A DNA stretch of 21,188 bases from Candidatus Dojkabacteria bacterium UBA3081 (GTDB lineage Bacteria; Patescibacteriota; Dojkabacteria; SC72): assembly GCA_002366615.1 (NCBI GenBank), contig DFBL01000031.1:1-21188 (forward strand), read 5' to 3'. The notes beneath the pieces are model-generated. The model was not told the DNA's origin, made no database searches, and saw only the letters and a program-made list of their open reading frames with translations. The position numbers were made by a program, and so were the translations under genes. This document shows positions 7,968-16,420 of the stretch, piece after piece; position 1 is the first letter of the stretch; every line of letters begins with the position of its first letter.

Positions 7968-8632
7968 ATATCTAAGTAATAACCCTCTCCATATTTTGAT
8001 TTGATACAACGATGACCACACTGATATTCAATTTTTTGTTTTAACCTATTTATATATACAACCAAATTCTCTTTTGGAATCTCTCTTTTATTAGTACAAG
8101 AGAGATACTGTTGAAACTCTTTGATATTACAATACCCCTGTCTATCGATAGTGTAATTTAGAAATGTATATTCAAAATCAGTTAACCTTATTCTTGTTTT
8201 TTTAAAACATAACTCTTTCATGTGAGGTAATAGGTTTAGATAGGAGAAATTTTTAACTTCCCATATTTGTGGAGTTGAATAGCTAAGGAGTTTTAATATA
8301 CGACATTCTAAAGAGTGTTGTGAGTAATTGTCTTTAAGCACATAATCATCCAATCCTCTAGATAGGCAATCCATAACGATAGGAATCTTTGAAGGTAAAA
8401 TGGAAAATATCTTAATTGTTTTACTTGAATTTTTTATCTTACAAATTATTGATGAGATATCTTTGTTAAAAGGGAAGATGTTAATACAGAACAGATCAAT
8501 ATCATTATCTTTTACTAAATCTAGAGAGTTTGAGATATCTTCAGCTGAGATATATATAAATCTGTTAGGATATTTATTTATAATTGGGGCAATTTCAGGC
8601 TGATTTTCTAAAACAAGGATAACCTGTTCTAT
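7964..8632 (-). CDS. OmpR-type response regulator with degenerate receiver; probable AUA start
   Basis: Read from the ATA at 8632, this frame gives 222 residues, the usual OmpR-family size. Residues ~4-118 form a receiver domain: VILVLENQ (beta1), DIDLFCINIFPF (beta3), and GLDDYVLKDN with the conserved Lys100. Residues ~135-222 are a winged-helix DNA-binding domain (RLTDFEYTFL ... NLVVYINRLKQKIE ... SKYGEGYYL). The phosphoacceptor position is Asn51 instead of Asp, and one residue of the acidic pair is Asn10, so normal phosphorelay is unlikely. No ATG, GTG or TTG occurs in frame before Met87 (8374), which would cut off most of the receiver. An AGGAG lies five bases before the ATA. The frame is open to a stop at 8680, inside hisS. 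The gene follows hisS by 31 bases and is probably co-transcribed. No histidine kinase is present. An assembly error at the start codon is the main alternative. Confidence 0.75.
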   Translation of the reverse strand: MEQVILVLENQPEIAPIINKYPNRFIYISAEDISNSLDLVKDNDIDLFCINIFPFNKDISSIICKIKNSSKTIKIFSILPSKIPIVMDCLSRGLDDYVLKDNYSQHSLECRILKLLSYSTPQIWEVKNFSYLNLLPHMKELCFKKTRIRLTDFEYTFLNYTIDRQGYCNIKEFQQYLSCTNKREIPKENLVVYINRLKQKIEYQCGHRCIKSKYGEGYYLDI

Positions 8633-8637
8633 ATGAG

Positions 8638-8642
8638 CTCCT
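8638..8642 (-). promoter_or_regulatory. Shine-Dalgarno AGGAG before the AUA start
   Basis: AGGAG lies on the minus strand with five bases (CTCAT) before the ATA at 8632. It is notable because the other starts examined (pheT, rplT, infC and the 2730 gene) have no such motif. Its spacing supports the AUA as the true start. Confidence 0.45.
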
Positions 8643-8663
8643 AAATATATTAAGGGGAATATT

Positions 8664-9965
8664 TTAAGCCACTTTCTTTATCTTTTCTATGATATCCTCT
8701 TTCTTAATTAAGAAAGATTGTCTATTTCTCATATCTTTAAGCTGTACTACACCCTTTTTAATTTCATCTTCTCCAATAATTAGGGCCCAAGGGATATTTT
8801 GTTGATTAACAAATTTTAGCTGTTTAGATAATTTGTTAGCTTTAAATTGCTGTAAAACATTGAAATCCTTCTCTCTTAAATAGGATGCCACATCAAAGCT
8901 TTGGGTAAAGAGTTTGTCATCGATTAAACAAACGAAGATATCAATATTCTCTTCATATGGTGGGATTAAATTATATGAATTAAGGTAATCTAATGTAGTT
9001 ATATCACCCCAACCTAATCCAAATGCAGGTATTTTCTGCTCACCAAATATTTCCAAAAGATTGTCATATCTTCCTCCACCAAACAGAGCTCTTGGGTTTT
9101 GAGCTTGGCCGACATCATACATCTCAATGACAATTCCTGTGTAATACTGTAGACCTCTTACTATGTAAGGAGAGAAAGAGATGTTTGTTACCGAAAGCTC
9201 TTCGAGAAGTTTAAAGAGAGAGAGCAGTTGTTCTGCCCCTTTAGATTTCTTCTTAATTTTTTTTAGAGTATCAATATCCCAAGTAAGGAAATCTAAAACA
9301 TTTGATACCTGTTCTTCACTAAGTCCTATTTCAAAAAGATACTCCTTGAAAGTAGATTCAGGCATCTTAAGATAGTTGTCTAATGCTCTGCCAAGTTTAG
9401 CCTTTTTATCTTCATCTAGTGATAGGATAGTGTCAAAGAGAAAATCGAGTAAATATCTACTATTTATTCTTAATTCATACGTTTCTAAAGGAGCTTTTAG
9501 CTCTTTCATAACATCCATTATATACTGAATTATTTCTACCTCAGCAAAGATTGAATCTATTCCTAATATATCGATATTAAGTTGAACGAATTCTCTTCTT
9601 CTTCCCTTTTGGGGTTTTTCATATCGGTAATACTTGCCGATATTAAACCATCGAAGAGGAAATGAGAGCTCATTTTTTCTTGCAGCAATAATCCTTGCTA
9701 GGGATGGAGTCATCTCTGGCCTTAATGCAATCTCCCTATCCCCTTTATCAACAAAGCTATACAGCTGATTGTTTGCGATTTCCTCTCCAGATTTTACTTT
9801 GTAAAGATTTGCATCCTCAATTAGAGGGGTATCATACTGTTGATATCCATATCTTTTTGCTACTTTTGTCCATATATCAAAGAGATAATTTCTGGCATAG
9901 ACATCCTTAGGATACCAGTCCATTGTCCCTTTGTATGGTAATTTTGATACTGTTTTTTGTTTCAT
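8664..9965 (-). CDS. hisS: Histidyl-tRNA synthetase
   Basis: A 433-residue class II aminoacyl-tRNA synthetase that charges tRNA-His. The motif 1 region is KGTMDWYPKDVYARNYLFD. Motif 2 appears as ALRPEMTPSLAR followed by YYRYEKPQKGRRREFVQLN. The histidine-specific motif is RGLQYYTGIVIEMYD, with motif 3 at GGGRYDNLL ... FGLGWG. A C-terminal anticodon-binding domain (~330-433) carries WALIIGEDEIKKGVVQLKDM. ALRPEMTP replaces the commoner ALRPEGTA; from memory, such variants occur in other HisS lineages. Length is normal. The start ATG is fixed by the conserved N-terminus and by a -10 box ending six bases upstream. hisS is divergent from the penicillin-binding protein gene and followed closely by the response regulator. 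Confidence 0.97.
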   Translation of the reverse strand: MKQKTVSKLPYKGTMDWYPKDVYARNYLFDIWTKVAKRYGYQQYDTPLIEDANLYKVKSGEEIANNQLYSFVDKGDREIALRPEMTPSLARIIAARKNELSFPLRWFNIGKYYRYEKPQKGRRREFVQLNIDILGIDSIFAEVEIIQYIMDVMKELKAPLETYELRINSRYLLDFLFDTILSLDEDKKAKLGRALDNYLKMPESTFKEYLFEIGLSEEQVSNVLDFLTWDIDTLKKIKKKSKGAEQLLSLFKLLEELSVTNISFSPYIVRGLQYYTGIVIEMYDVGQAQNPRALFGGGRYDNLLEIFGEQKIPAFGLGWGDITTLDYLNSYNLIPPYEENIDIFVCLIDDKLFTQSFDVASYLREKDFNVLQQFKANKLSKQLKFVNQQNIPWALIIGEDEIKKGVVQLKDMRNRQSFLIKKEDIIEKIKKVA

Positions 9966-9971
9966 ATTTTG

Positions 9972-9977
9972 ATTATA
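9972..9977 (-). promoter_or_regulatory. -10 box of hisS, leaderless start
   Basis: On the minus strand a perfect TATAAT is followed by six bases (CAAAAT) and then the hisS ATG at 9965, predicting a transcript that starts at or next to the ATG. No clear -35 was found. This promoter is divergent from the one at 10064. Confidence 0.7.
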
Positions 9978-10063
9978 TCATTAATACTGTTGTGTTGAAT
10001 ATTGGATGTAAATACGATATATTTATAGAGAGAAAATATCATCAAGATATTGTTTTTATGAAA

Positions 10064-10069
10064 TATAAT
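10064..10069 (+). promoter_or_regulatory. -10 box of the penicillin-binding protein gene
   Basis: TATAAT followed by six bases (GTTTCT) and the ATG at 10076 has the same geometry as hisS and pheS, and it selects that ATG over the in-frame ATG at 10058. A small inverted repeat, AATATC-ATCAA-GATATT (10035-10051), covers the expected -35 region and could be an operator. Confidence 0.6.
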
Positions 10070-10075
10070 GTTTCT

Positions 10076-12805
10076 ATGTCAAAATCTAAAAAGAGATCTC
10101 CTAGAAGAAAAAGAAAAACTTCTTTAAACAACTATAGCCGTATTAGGAGATACAACAAGAAGAATGTTAGTAAGAGAACTGCTAAAAAGAGAAAGTTCTC
10201 TGGAGTAGCAGGAAAGTTCAAGAAAAAGAAATTTAAAAAAATTCTCTATATTGCTATTGGAATTAGTTTCTTTATTGGTTGTCTCTCCCTTATTGGAGTT
10301 GGAATATATCTTAAGAGTTTACAAAACGCACTACCCGCTCCAGATGAACTTGTTGATAGGACCTCTGATCAAAGTACACAGATATTTGATAGAAATGGGG
10401 TTTTACTCTATACAGTATATGGTGATCAAAACAGAGAGTTTGTATCTATTGAAGGTATCCCAGAACATACAAAATGGGCTCTTTTGGCTGCGGAAGATAT
10501 TGAATTCTACCAACATAAGGGTATTGACTATACTGGAATAGTTATGGCCGCAATTCAAAATCTTAGAAGTGGGGAAATTGTAAGAGGTGCAAGTACGATA
10601 ACACAACAGTTAATAAAGACAACAATCCTTTTTGATGTTTTAGGTGAGGAGGCGTATGAGCAGAAATATTCAAGAAAGATTAAAGAGATTTTAATTACTA
10701 TGCAGGTGGAACAAACTTTAACAAAGGATGAGATATTACAGATGTATATGAATGAAATTCCTCTGGGAGGTGTAAATTATGGTTTTCAGGCTGCTGCAAA
10801 CGCTTACTTTGGTAAGAATGTTCAGGATTTAAGTATTGCAGAGAGTGCTCTAATAGCGGGATTAATACAAAGTCCAGGGACCTACTCTCCTCTTTTTGGT
10901 ACGAACCCTGACCTTGCAAAGGTTAGACAAGAGTGGGTGTTAGATCAGATGTACAAGCATAGAAATTTAACAGGTGTTACAGAGGAGGAGATAGAAGAGG
11001 CAAAAGCTGAAGAGTTAGTTTACAAGACCAGAAGAATTGATATTAAGGCCCCACACTTTGTATTCTATGTTAAACAGATTTTAGAGGAAGAGTTTGGTGT
11101 TGAAAGAGTTGAAAGAGGTGGATTAAAAGTTACTACAACATTAGATTACTCTGTGCAAGAGATTGCAGAAGATGAGTTGGTAAAGGGTATAAATCAAAGA
11201 GGGAAATCATATAATGTAAATAACGGGGCTGTTGTTGTAATGGATCCAAATACTGGAGAAATTCTTTCTATGGTTGGCTCTATAGACTATTGGAATATTG
11301 ATGATCCTAGGGTAGATGGAAATGTAAATATTACTACAAGTAATAGACAGGTTGGTTCCTCTGCGAAACCATATACATATCTAGCTGCTTTTTCTAGAGG
11401 ATATGGACCTTGGACACTTGCTCCAGATATTAGAATGAGTTTTGGTAATTACAAACCAGACAACTGGAACAAGAGTTTTGAGGGTATTGGTACCGCTAGA
11501 AAGAATCTTGGAAGATCTAGGAATATTCCAGCGGTATATACATTACAGCTTGCTGGAATAGATGCACTACTTCAGACAACTGAGAAACTAGGTATAACCA
11601 CTCTTAGAAATAAATCTGACTATGGATTACCTTTGGCTTTGGGTGCTGGAGAGATGAAACTTCTTGAGCATACCACTGCTTTTGGAGTATTTGCAAATGA
11701 AGGAGCAAGAAACGATACAGTTGCGATCCTTAAGGTAGAGGATCCTAAGGGTAATATACTTAAGGAAAAAGAAGATGCTCCTGCTAGGCAAGTAATAGAT
11801 GAAAAAGAGATATATCTACTTAACTATATACTTTGTGATTTAGGTGGACATGGTGACAGGATAGGGACTGCTAACTCCAGAGTTAGTGGTTCAAATGTTT
11901 GTTTTAAAACAGGTACTACTGATGGACCAAGAGATTTAACAACAGTAATGTATCATAAGAATTTAGCTGTTGGAGTATGGGCTGGAAATAATGATAATAC
12001 TTTAACCCCAGGAGGTTGGGGTGTATCTATACCTTTACCAATAGCACATGCAATAACTAGCAGACTTGCAGATAGATACAAGGTAGAGCTATTCACTAGG
12101 CCTGCAGGAATACTTTCTACCGCTGTTTGTACAGATACTGGAGCTGTGCCTGGAGAGGGAGTAAATTGTACTAAAGAGGCAACGATATATATTGCAGGAA
12201 GACCTCCCCAAACAGACGAAAGAAAGGTGATACAGGTATGTAAAGAGAATGGTCTTGTACCAAGTAACCTAGCCCTAGCACAAAAGTATGATTTAGTAGA
12301 AGACAGGATATTAATGACTTTTGAATTAGAGAATAAACTACAAAGAGCTACATATATGACTCTTCTTACAAAGGGGGATTCCTCTTACATATTTGCAATG
12401 CCTGATACAGATATATGTCCACTTCCTTTAGGGCCAGATAACGCTCCAGTGATAGAGTTAATATCTCCAGCAAAAGATTCTAAATACAAAAGCAGTGACA
12501 CATTAAAGATAGAGGGGAATGTAAGATATCTTGAAAGTATATCTCAATTTTCTGTTACAATAGATGAAAATGTACTATCTGGAGCATCTCTTACTGATGG
12601 AAGTTTTACCCTTTCTTATCTCCTTTCTTCTCTTTCTGCAGGCAGTCATTCTTTAGTTGTTACAGCAAAAGATAATTATGATAAGACAGGTCAGGCAACA
12701 GTTACATTTACTGTTGAAATTGATGAAATTGAGCAAAAGGATGGAGAAGAAGCAAGTATAGTAATTCCAACGGGAAATATTAATCCAAGGAAGAAAGCCT
12801 CATAA
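10076..12805 (+). CDS. Class A penicillin-binding protein (glycosyltransferase/transpeptidase) with C-terminal Ig-like domain
   Basis: From the ATG at 10076 this is a 909-residue PBP1A-type protein that polymerises and cross-links peptidoglycan outside the membrane. It has a strongly basic cytoplasmic tail of ~55 residues (many K/R) and one membrane helix (~56-79). The family-51 glycosyltransferase has AAEDIEFYQHKGID (catalytic E140) and RGASTITQQLIKTT. The transpeptidase has SSAK (S428, K431), SRN (481-483) and KTGTT (611-615), all intact. After the transpeptidase, residues ~785-885 form an extra Ig-like beta domain (NAPVIELISPAKDSKY ... GSHSLVVTAKDNYDKTG), perhaps for wall or surface binding. 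The frame extends upstream to 9923, but that would overlap hisS; the -10 box at 10064 supports 10076. The gene ends ten bases from the convergent pheT. Confidence 0.93.
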   Translation: MSKSKKRSPRRKRKTSLNNYSRIRRYNKKNVSKRTAKKRKFSGVAGKFKKKKFKKILYIAIGISFFIGCLSLIGVGIYLKSLQNALPAPDELVDRTSDQSTQIFDRNGVLLYTVYGDQNREFVSIEGIPEHTKWALLAAEDIEFYQHKGIDYTGIVMAAIQNLRSGEIVRGASTITQQLIKTTILFDVLGEEAYEQKYSRKIKEILITMQVEQTLTKDEILQMYMNEIPLGGVNYGFQAAANAYFGKNVQDLSIAESALIAGLIQSPGTYSPLFGTNPDLAKVRQEWVLDQMYKHRNLTGVTEEEIEEAKAEELVYKTRRIDIKAPHFVFYVKQILEEEFGVERVERGGLKVTTTLDYSVQEIAEDELVKGINQRGKSYNVNNGAVVVMDPNTGEILSMVGSIDYWNIDDPRVDGNVNITTSNRQVGSSAKPYTYLAAFSRGYGPWTLAPDIRMSFGNYKPDNWNKSFEGIGTARKNLGRSRNIPAVYTLQLAGIDALLQTTEKLGITTLRNKSDYGLPLALGAGEMKLLEHTTAFGVFANEGARNDTVAILKVEDPKGNILKEKEDAPARQVIDEKEIYLLNYILCDLGGHGDRIGTANSRVSGSNVCFKTGTTDGPRDLTTVMYHKNLAVGVWAGNNDNTLTPGGWGVSIPLPIAHAITSRLADRYKVELFTRPAGILSTAVCTDTGAVPGEGVNCTKEATIYIAGRPPQTDERKVIQVCKENGLVPSNLALAQKYDLVEDRILMTFELENKLQRATYMTLLTKGDSSYIFAMPDTDICPLPLGPDNAPVIELISPAKDSKYKSSDTLKIEGNVRYLESISQFSVTIDENVLSGASLTDGSFTLSYLLSSLSAGSHSLVVTAKDNYDKTGQATVTFTVEIDEIEQKDGEEASIVIPTGNINPRKKAS

Positions 12806-12818
12806 TTATTAATAATTA
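12803..12818. repeat. 16-bp palindrome spanning both convergent stop codons
   Basis: TAATTATTAATAATTA is a perfect palindrome. Its left end is the TAA stop of the penicillin-binding protein gene, and its right end is the TAA stop of pheT on the other strand. It is all A/T, so it is a poor terminator on its own, and no other terminator fits in the ten-base gap. Confidence 0.6.
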
Positions 12819-15296
12819 AACACTATTTATTTTTGTCTCTAGTTTCCTTTTAATCTTTTCAAACTCTTTGTAGGTTAGAGTTTTTGTATTATGCTCAATG
12901 GTAACTCTTAGAGTAATATTTTTTGTTTCAGTTTCTTTTTGATAGATATCTAGGCACTCAACTTTACAATGCCTATTTTTAGAATCAATTAACTGTTTTA
13001 CTGTATTCACAATATCTTGATACTTTGTATCTTTTGATACAATAAAGGTAATATCTTGCCATATCGATGGGTATTTTGATATTGGTATATATTTGTAGTT
13101 TTTAAATAAGAGCTTACTCAATTCCTCAATATTGATTTCTAAACCAGCACAGTATTGTGGAAGTTTAAAATTCTTTTTTACATTACTATCAATATTTCCC
13201 ATAACGCCAAGTATAATATCTTTATCATCTTTAAAATACTTTATTAATACTGCAGAATCTTTGTTAAAGGTAGGAAGGATGTTTTTTATCCATATTGGTA
13301 ACTCTAGTTGTGTACTCTCTGAGATAAGGTCATATCTTAATTGGGGTATTTTTAAAGTATTCACTATTTTCTCAAAGTATCTCTTTATTTGATAGTAAGG
13401 ATTACCCTCTAAAAGATTTTCGTTAGAAGAAAAAAACATAGAAAGATGCCACTGCTCTTTTGGTAGTGCGAAGTTATCAGTATATCCCTTTTGATGTGGT
13501 ATATTGAATTCATATATACAAAATGGGGATATATTTTGAGCTGTATTTAATTGTGCTTTTTCTAAGAGAGAACTTAGTAGAGATACTCTCATAAGGGAGA
13601 GTTCTGGAGAGAGAGAATTTTTAATATGATATGCTAAATTTGGATCTTGATTCGATTTCTGAATCAAATCAGAACTTGTAAAACTGTATGTATTTACTTC
13701 ATTGCATCCAGAGTTACTTAATATATTTCGTATTTCTTTTTTAAGATGTAGATTTTTGTTAAGAGTAGTTGGTTTAATTTCTATTAGTGGAAGTCTAGAG
13801 ACAATATTTTCATATCCATATACCCTAGCAATATCTTCATATATATCTTCTTGGATATAGAGATCTGTTCTGAATTTAGGGGGTGTTACAGTTAGAAATT
13901 CTATTTCTTTGCTGTTTTCGTTAATTTGATACTCTAAATCTTTCAATATCTTTGATATGTCTTCTCTACTTAAATTAATACCTAAATGGATATTTAATTT
14001 ATTTATATCAATTGTGATAACTTCCGAAGGTTTCGGATTAGGGTATATATCAACTAGATCACTAGCTATATCCCCCTGTGTGAGCTCCTTAATTAGAGAA
14101 ATTGTCTTTAGGAGATTTGGTAAACAGTAGTTAGGGTCTTGTCCTCTTGTATATCTTGTTACAGCTTCTGTAAATATTCCTAGCTCCATAGAGCTCTTCC
14201 TTATACTAAATCTATCAAATGTCGCACTTTCAATTATTACTTTTGTTGTATTTTCATCTATCTGTGTATCAATACCCCCTATTACACCCGCAATAGCTAT
14301 TGGATTAGTACTATCAGCAATTATTAAATTGTTTTCTGTTAATTCAATCAGAGCATTATCTAAGGTATGAATCTTTTCTCCATCGTTTGCAAGTCTAACT
14401 GTAAGATGTGCTTTGTTGTTACTATTAGGGTCTCCTTTTACAAGTTTGTCATAGTCAAAAGCGTGTAGTGGTTGTCCTGTAAGAATAGCTATGTAGTTAA
14501 TTATATCAACAATATTATTTATTGGTTTAAAACCAGATCTAAGGAGAAGAGATTGTAACCATACTGGAGATTTATCTATCTTAACATTATCAATGGTGAC
14601 ACACATATATCTTGGACAGAGATTAGATATTCTGTTATTAACTTTAATGGGGAGTTTGTCATTTCCAAAATCAATATCTATGACATCATTTTTGTACCAC
14701 GGTGGACTCTCAAAGGCTATCCCTTGAGCAGCAGATAGCTCTCTTGCAAGCCCTATTATTCCAAAGAGGTCTCCTCTGTTAGTAAGGGCTTTGTTTTCAA
14801 TATCAATTACAACATCATCGAAATCAAAGTATTTACCAAATGTTTCTCCTACATTAGCATCTGTATCTAAAACTAGTACTTGTGTATGATTGGATCCGAT
14901 ATTTAACTCTTTTTCTGAACAGAGCATCCCATTGGAGGTTATTCCTCTCATATTAACAGCTTTAATTTTTATCTCTTGACTACTACCGTATGTTGAAGGG
15001 ACAATATATCCTGGTTTTATATATGCAACCTTGTCTCCTTCTCTTAATGATATATCTCCTGCTACAACTTGAATATTTTCATTCTCTCCTATCGTTATTT
15101 CATATACTGCTAATTTATCTGCATTTTCATGTTGTTCCTTTTTAACTATCTGAGCTATATATATTCCTTCATATATTTCAGAGTATTTAGTATATCCTTC
15201 AATTGCTCCAATCTTTGTTGATATATTGTTAAGGATTTTTTCTAAATCAAGTTTACATTCAGAAAACTGTTTTATACTGTTTAATGGTAATTTCAT
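12816..15296 (-). CDS. pheT: Phenylalanyl-tRNA synthetase beta subunit
   Basis: This 826-residue protein is the large subunit of the alpha2-beta2 enzyme that charges tRNA-Phe. Domains in order are an N-terminal segment with an EMAP/tRNA-binding fold (~40-150, AQIVKKEQHENADKLAVYEI ... GITSNGMLCSEKEL), then B3/B4 editing (~205-385, with NNIVDIINYIAILTGQPLHAFD). A B5 domain follows (~415-490), then the catalytic-like core (~495-690, EDIYEDIARVYGYENI). The C-terminal ferredoxin-fold anticodon-binding domain (~730-826) contains KYPSIWQDITFIV. It starts four bases after the pheS stop with no Shine-Dalgarno, so translational coupling is likely. Its length matches bacterial PheT. It converges on the penicillin-binding protein gene. 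Confidence 0.97.
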   Translation of the reverse strand: MKLPLNSIKQFSECKLDLEKILNNISTKIGAIEGYTKYSEIYEGIYIAQIVKKEQHENADKLAVYEITIGENENIQVVAGDISLREGDKVAYIKPGYIVPSTYGSSQEIKIKAVNMRGITSNGMLCSEKELNIGSNHTQVLVLDTDANVGETFGKYFDFDDVVIDIENKALTNRGDLFGIIGLARELSAAQGIAFESPPWYKNDVIDIDFGNDKLPIKVNNRISNLCPRYMCVTIDNVKIDKSPVWLQSLLLRSGFKPINNIVDIINYIAILTGQPLHAFDYDKLVKGDPNSNNKAHLTVRLANDGEKIHTLDNALIELTENNLIIADSTNPIAIAGVIGGIDTQIDENTTKVIIESATFDRFSIRKSSMELGIFTEAVTRYTRGQDPNYCLPNLLKTISLIKELTQGDIASDLVDIYPNPKPSEVITIDINKLNIHLGINLSREDISKILKDLEYQINENSKEIEFLTVTPPKFRTDLYIQEDIYEDIARVYGYENIVSRLPLIEIKPTTLNKNLHLKKEIRNILSNSGCNEVNTYSFTSSDLIQKSNQDPNLAYHIKNSLSPELSLMRVSLLSSLLEKAQLNTAQNISPFCIYEFNIPHQKGYTDNFALPKEQWHLSMFFSSNENLLEGNPYYQIKRYFEKIVNTLKIPQLRYDLISESTQLELPIWIKNILPTFNKDSAVLIKYFKDDKDIILGVMGNIDSNVKKNFKLPQYCAGLEINIEELSKLLFKNYKYIPISKYPSIWQDITFIVSKDTKYQDIVNTVKQLIDSKNRHCKVECLDIYQKETETKNITLRVTIEHNTKTLTYKEFEKIKRKLETKINSV

Positions 15297-15300
15297 ATGT

Positions 15301-16329
15301 TTAGAATTGTCTTAGAAAATTAATATCTCCATCTCTTAGTTTACGAATATCCTTTATACCTTTTCTAATTAGAGTTAGTCTGTCTAGTCCAACACCCCAT
15401 GCAAAGCCTGAATACTCTTGTGGATCTATTCCACCCGAGCTTAGTACATTCGGATGAATCATTCCACATCCCATTAATTCTATCCAACCAGTATATCCAC
15501 ATACACAGCATCCTACCTTTTTACAAAACGGACACCCTATTACAAACTCAATATCAGGTTCAGTAAAGGGAAAGTATGCTGGTTGCATCTTAACTTCTAA
15601 TTCTGTTTCAAGGTATTGTGAGAGATACTCTTTAATAACGGCTTGCATATGGCCCATTGAAACACCCTTATCAACATATATTCCCTCGATTTGGTAGAAG
15701 GTATGTTCATGACTAGCATCTGTGGCTTCATTTCTAAAGCATCTCCCAGGCAGTACTACCCTAATGGGAGGTGGTCCAAATCTTCTTAGTGCCCTATTTT
15801 GCATTGTTGAAGTATGAGCAGGCAAAACGAACCCTTCCTCAGTCCAGAAAGTATCATACATATCTCTTGCAGGATGACCTTTAGGGAAGTTGAGGCTTTC
15901 AAACATATGGAAATCGTCATCTATCTGTCTACTTTCTAATATATTAAAGCCCATTCTTTGGAATATATCTAACATTTTGTCTAACTCCTGCATGAGGGGA
16001 TGTGAGGAGCCTTTAAGATCTAGTATATGTGGTCGTTTCTCTTTTGAACTGTTAATATCAAATGGTGCAGTTGAGTCTATCTTTTTGTTATCTTCTACTT
16101 CACTTTTTTCTCTTTGAGAATCATTTATCTTTTCTTCAATGATTACTTTCAAAGTATTTAATGTTTTGCCATACTCTGCTTTTTGATTAGGTTTTACATC
16201 TTTAATATTTTTAAAAAGCTTTTGAAGTGTTCCATCTTTAGAAAGGTATTTCTTTTTTAGTTGAGGAATATCTAAATCCTTTAAATCTTTTTCAATTTCT
16301 AATGATATTTTTTCTAACTCTTTAATCAT
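15301..16329 (-). CDS. pheS: Phenylalanyl-tRNA synthetase alpha subunit
   Basis: A 342-residue catalytic subunit of PheRS. An N-terminal coiled coil (~1-90) that binds tRNA is followed by the class II core: HPLMQELDKMLDIFQRMGF, FWTEEGFVLPAHTSTMQNR, and motif 2 at CFRNEATDASHEHTFYQIEG. Motif 3 is GFAWGVGLDRLTLIRKGI. Between motifs 2 and 3 a CPFCKKVGCCVCG segment could bind zinc; Cys-rich inserts here are known in some bacterial PheS. The start is set by a TACAAT box six bases upstream. pheS leads the pheST operon and has its own promoter, although read-through from rplT is possible. No pheM-like leader peptide or T-box was seen in the 111-base gap. Confidence 0.97.
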   Translation of the reverse strand: MIKELEKISLEIEKDLKDLDIPQLKKKYLSKDGTLQKLFKNIKDVKPNQKAEYGKTLNTLKVIIEEKINDSQREKSEVEDNKKIDSTAPFDINSSKEKRPHILDLKGSSHPLMQELDKMLDIFQRMGFNILESRQIDDDFHMFESLNFPKGHPARDMYDTFWTEEGFVLPAHTSTMQNRALRRFGPPPIRVVLPGRCFRNEATDASHEHTFYQIEGIYVDKGVSMGHMQAVIKEYLSQYLETELEVKMQPAYFPFTEPDIEFVIGCPFCKKVGCCVCGYTGWIELMGCGMIHPNVLSSGGIDPQEYSGFAWGVGLDRLTLIRKGIKDIRKLRDGDINFLRQF

Positions 16330-16335
16330 GTGTTA

Positions 16336-16364
16336 ATTGTATGATTTTATATTGAAGTATACAA
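16336..16364 (-). promoter_or_regulatory. pheST promoter, leaderless start
   Basis: On the minus strand TTGTAT (16364-16359) and TACAAT (16341-16336) are separated by a 17-base spacer. Six bases then lead to the pheS ATG at 16329. Two more TATAAT hexamers lie upstream (16366-16371 and 16386-16391), but no start codon sits close behind them. Confidence 0.6.
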
Positions 16365-16392
16365 TATTATATTTTAAACAGTAATATTATAC

Positions 16393-16420
16393 AAAAAAGG
16401 ACTCATTGTAGAGTCCTTTT
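16393..16420 (-). terminator. Rho-independent terminator after rplT
   Basis: Read on the minus strand, AAAAGGACTC (16420-16411), a 6-base loop and GAGTCCTTTT (16404-16395) form a 10-bp stem followed by further T's. It ends the thrS-infC-rpmI-rplT transcript 21 bases after the rplT stop. As at 377-412, the T-tract runs into TTGTATAAT. Confidence 0.85.

Noticed and set aside
8400..8603. Plus-strand 67-codon frame beginning MENILIVLLEF
   Set aside because: It is the antisense of the response-regulator receiver domain. The minus-strand frame gives a clear receiver continuous with the winged helix, whereas this frame has no recognisable family.
8630..8680. Frameshift fusion of HisS to the response regulator
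   Set aside because: The regulator frame stays open back into hisS and an A-rich stretch lies there, but HisS ends at a normal length, and AGGAG plus ATA give a start at the expected residue.
9923..10075. Longer N-terminus for the penicillin-binding protein, starting inside hisS
   Set aside because: It would overlap the hisS start and promoter and add a second hydrophobic stretch before the basic tail. The TATAAT six bases before 10076 marks the better start.
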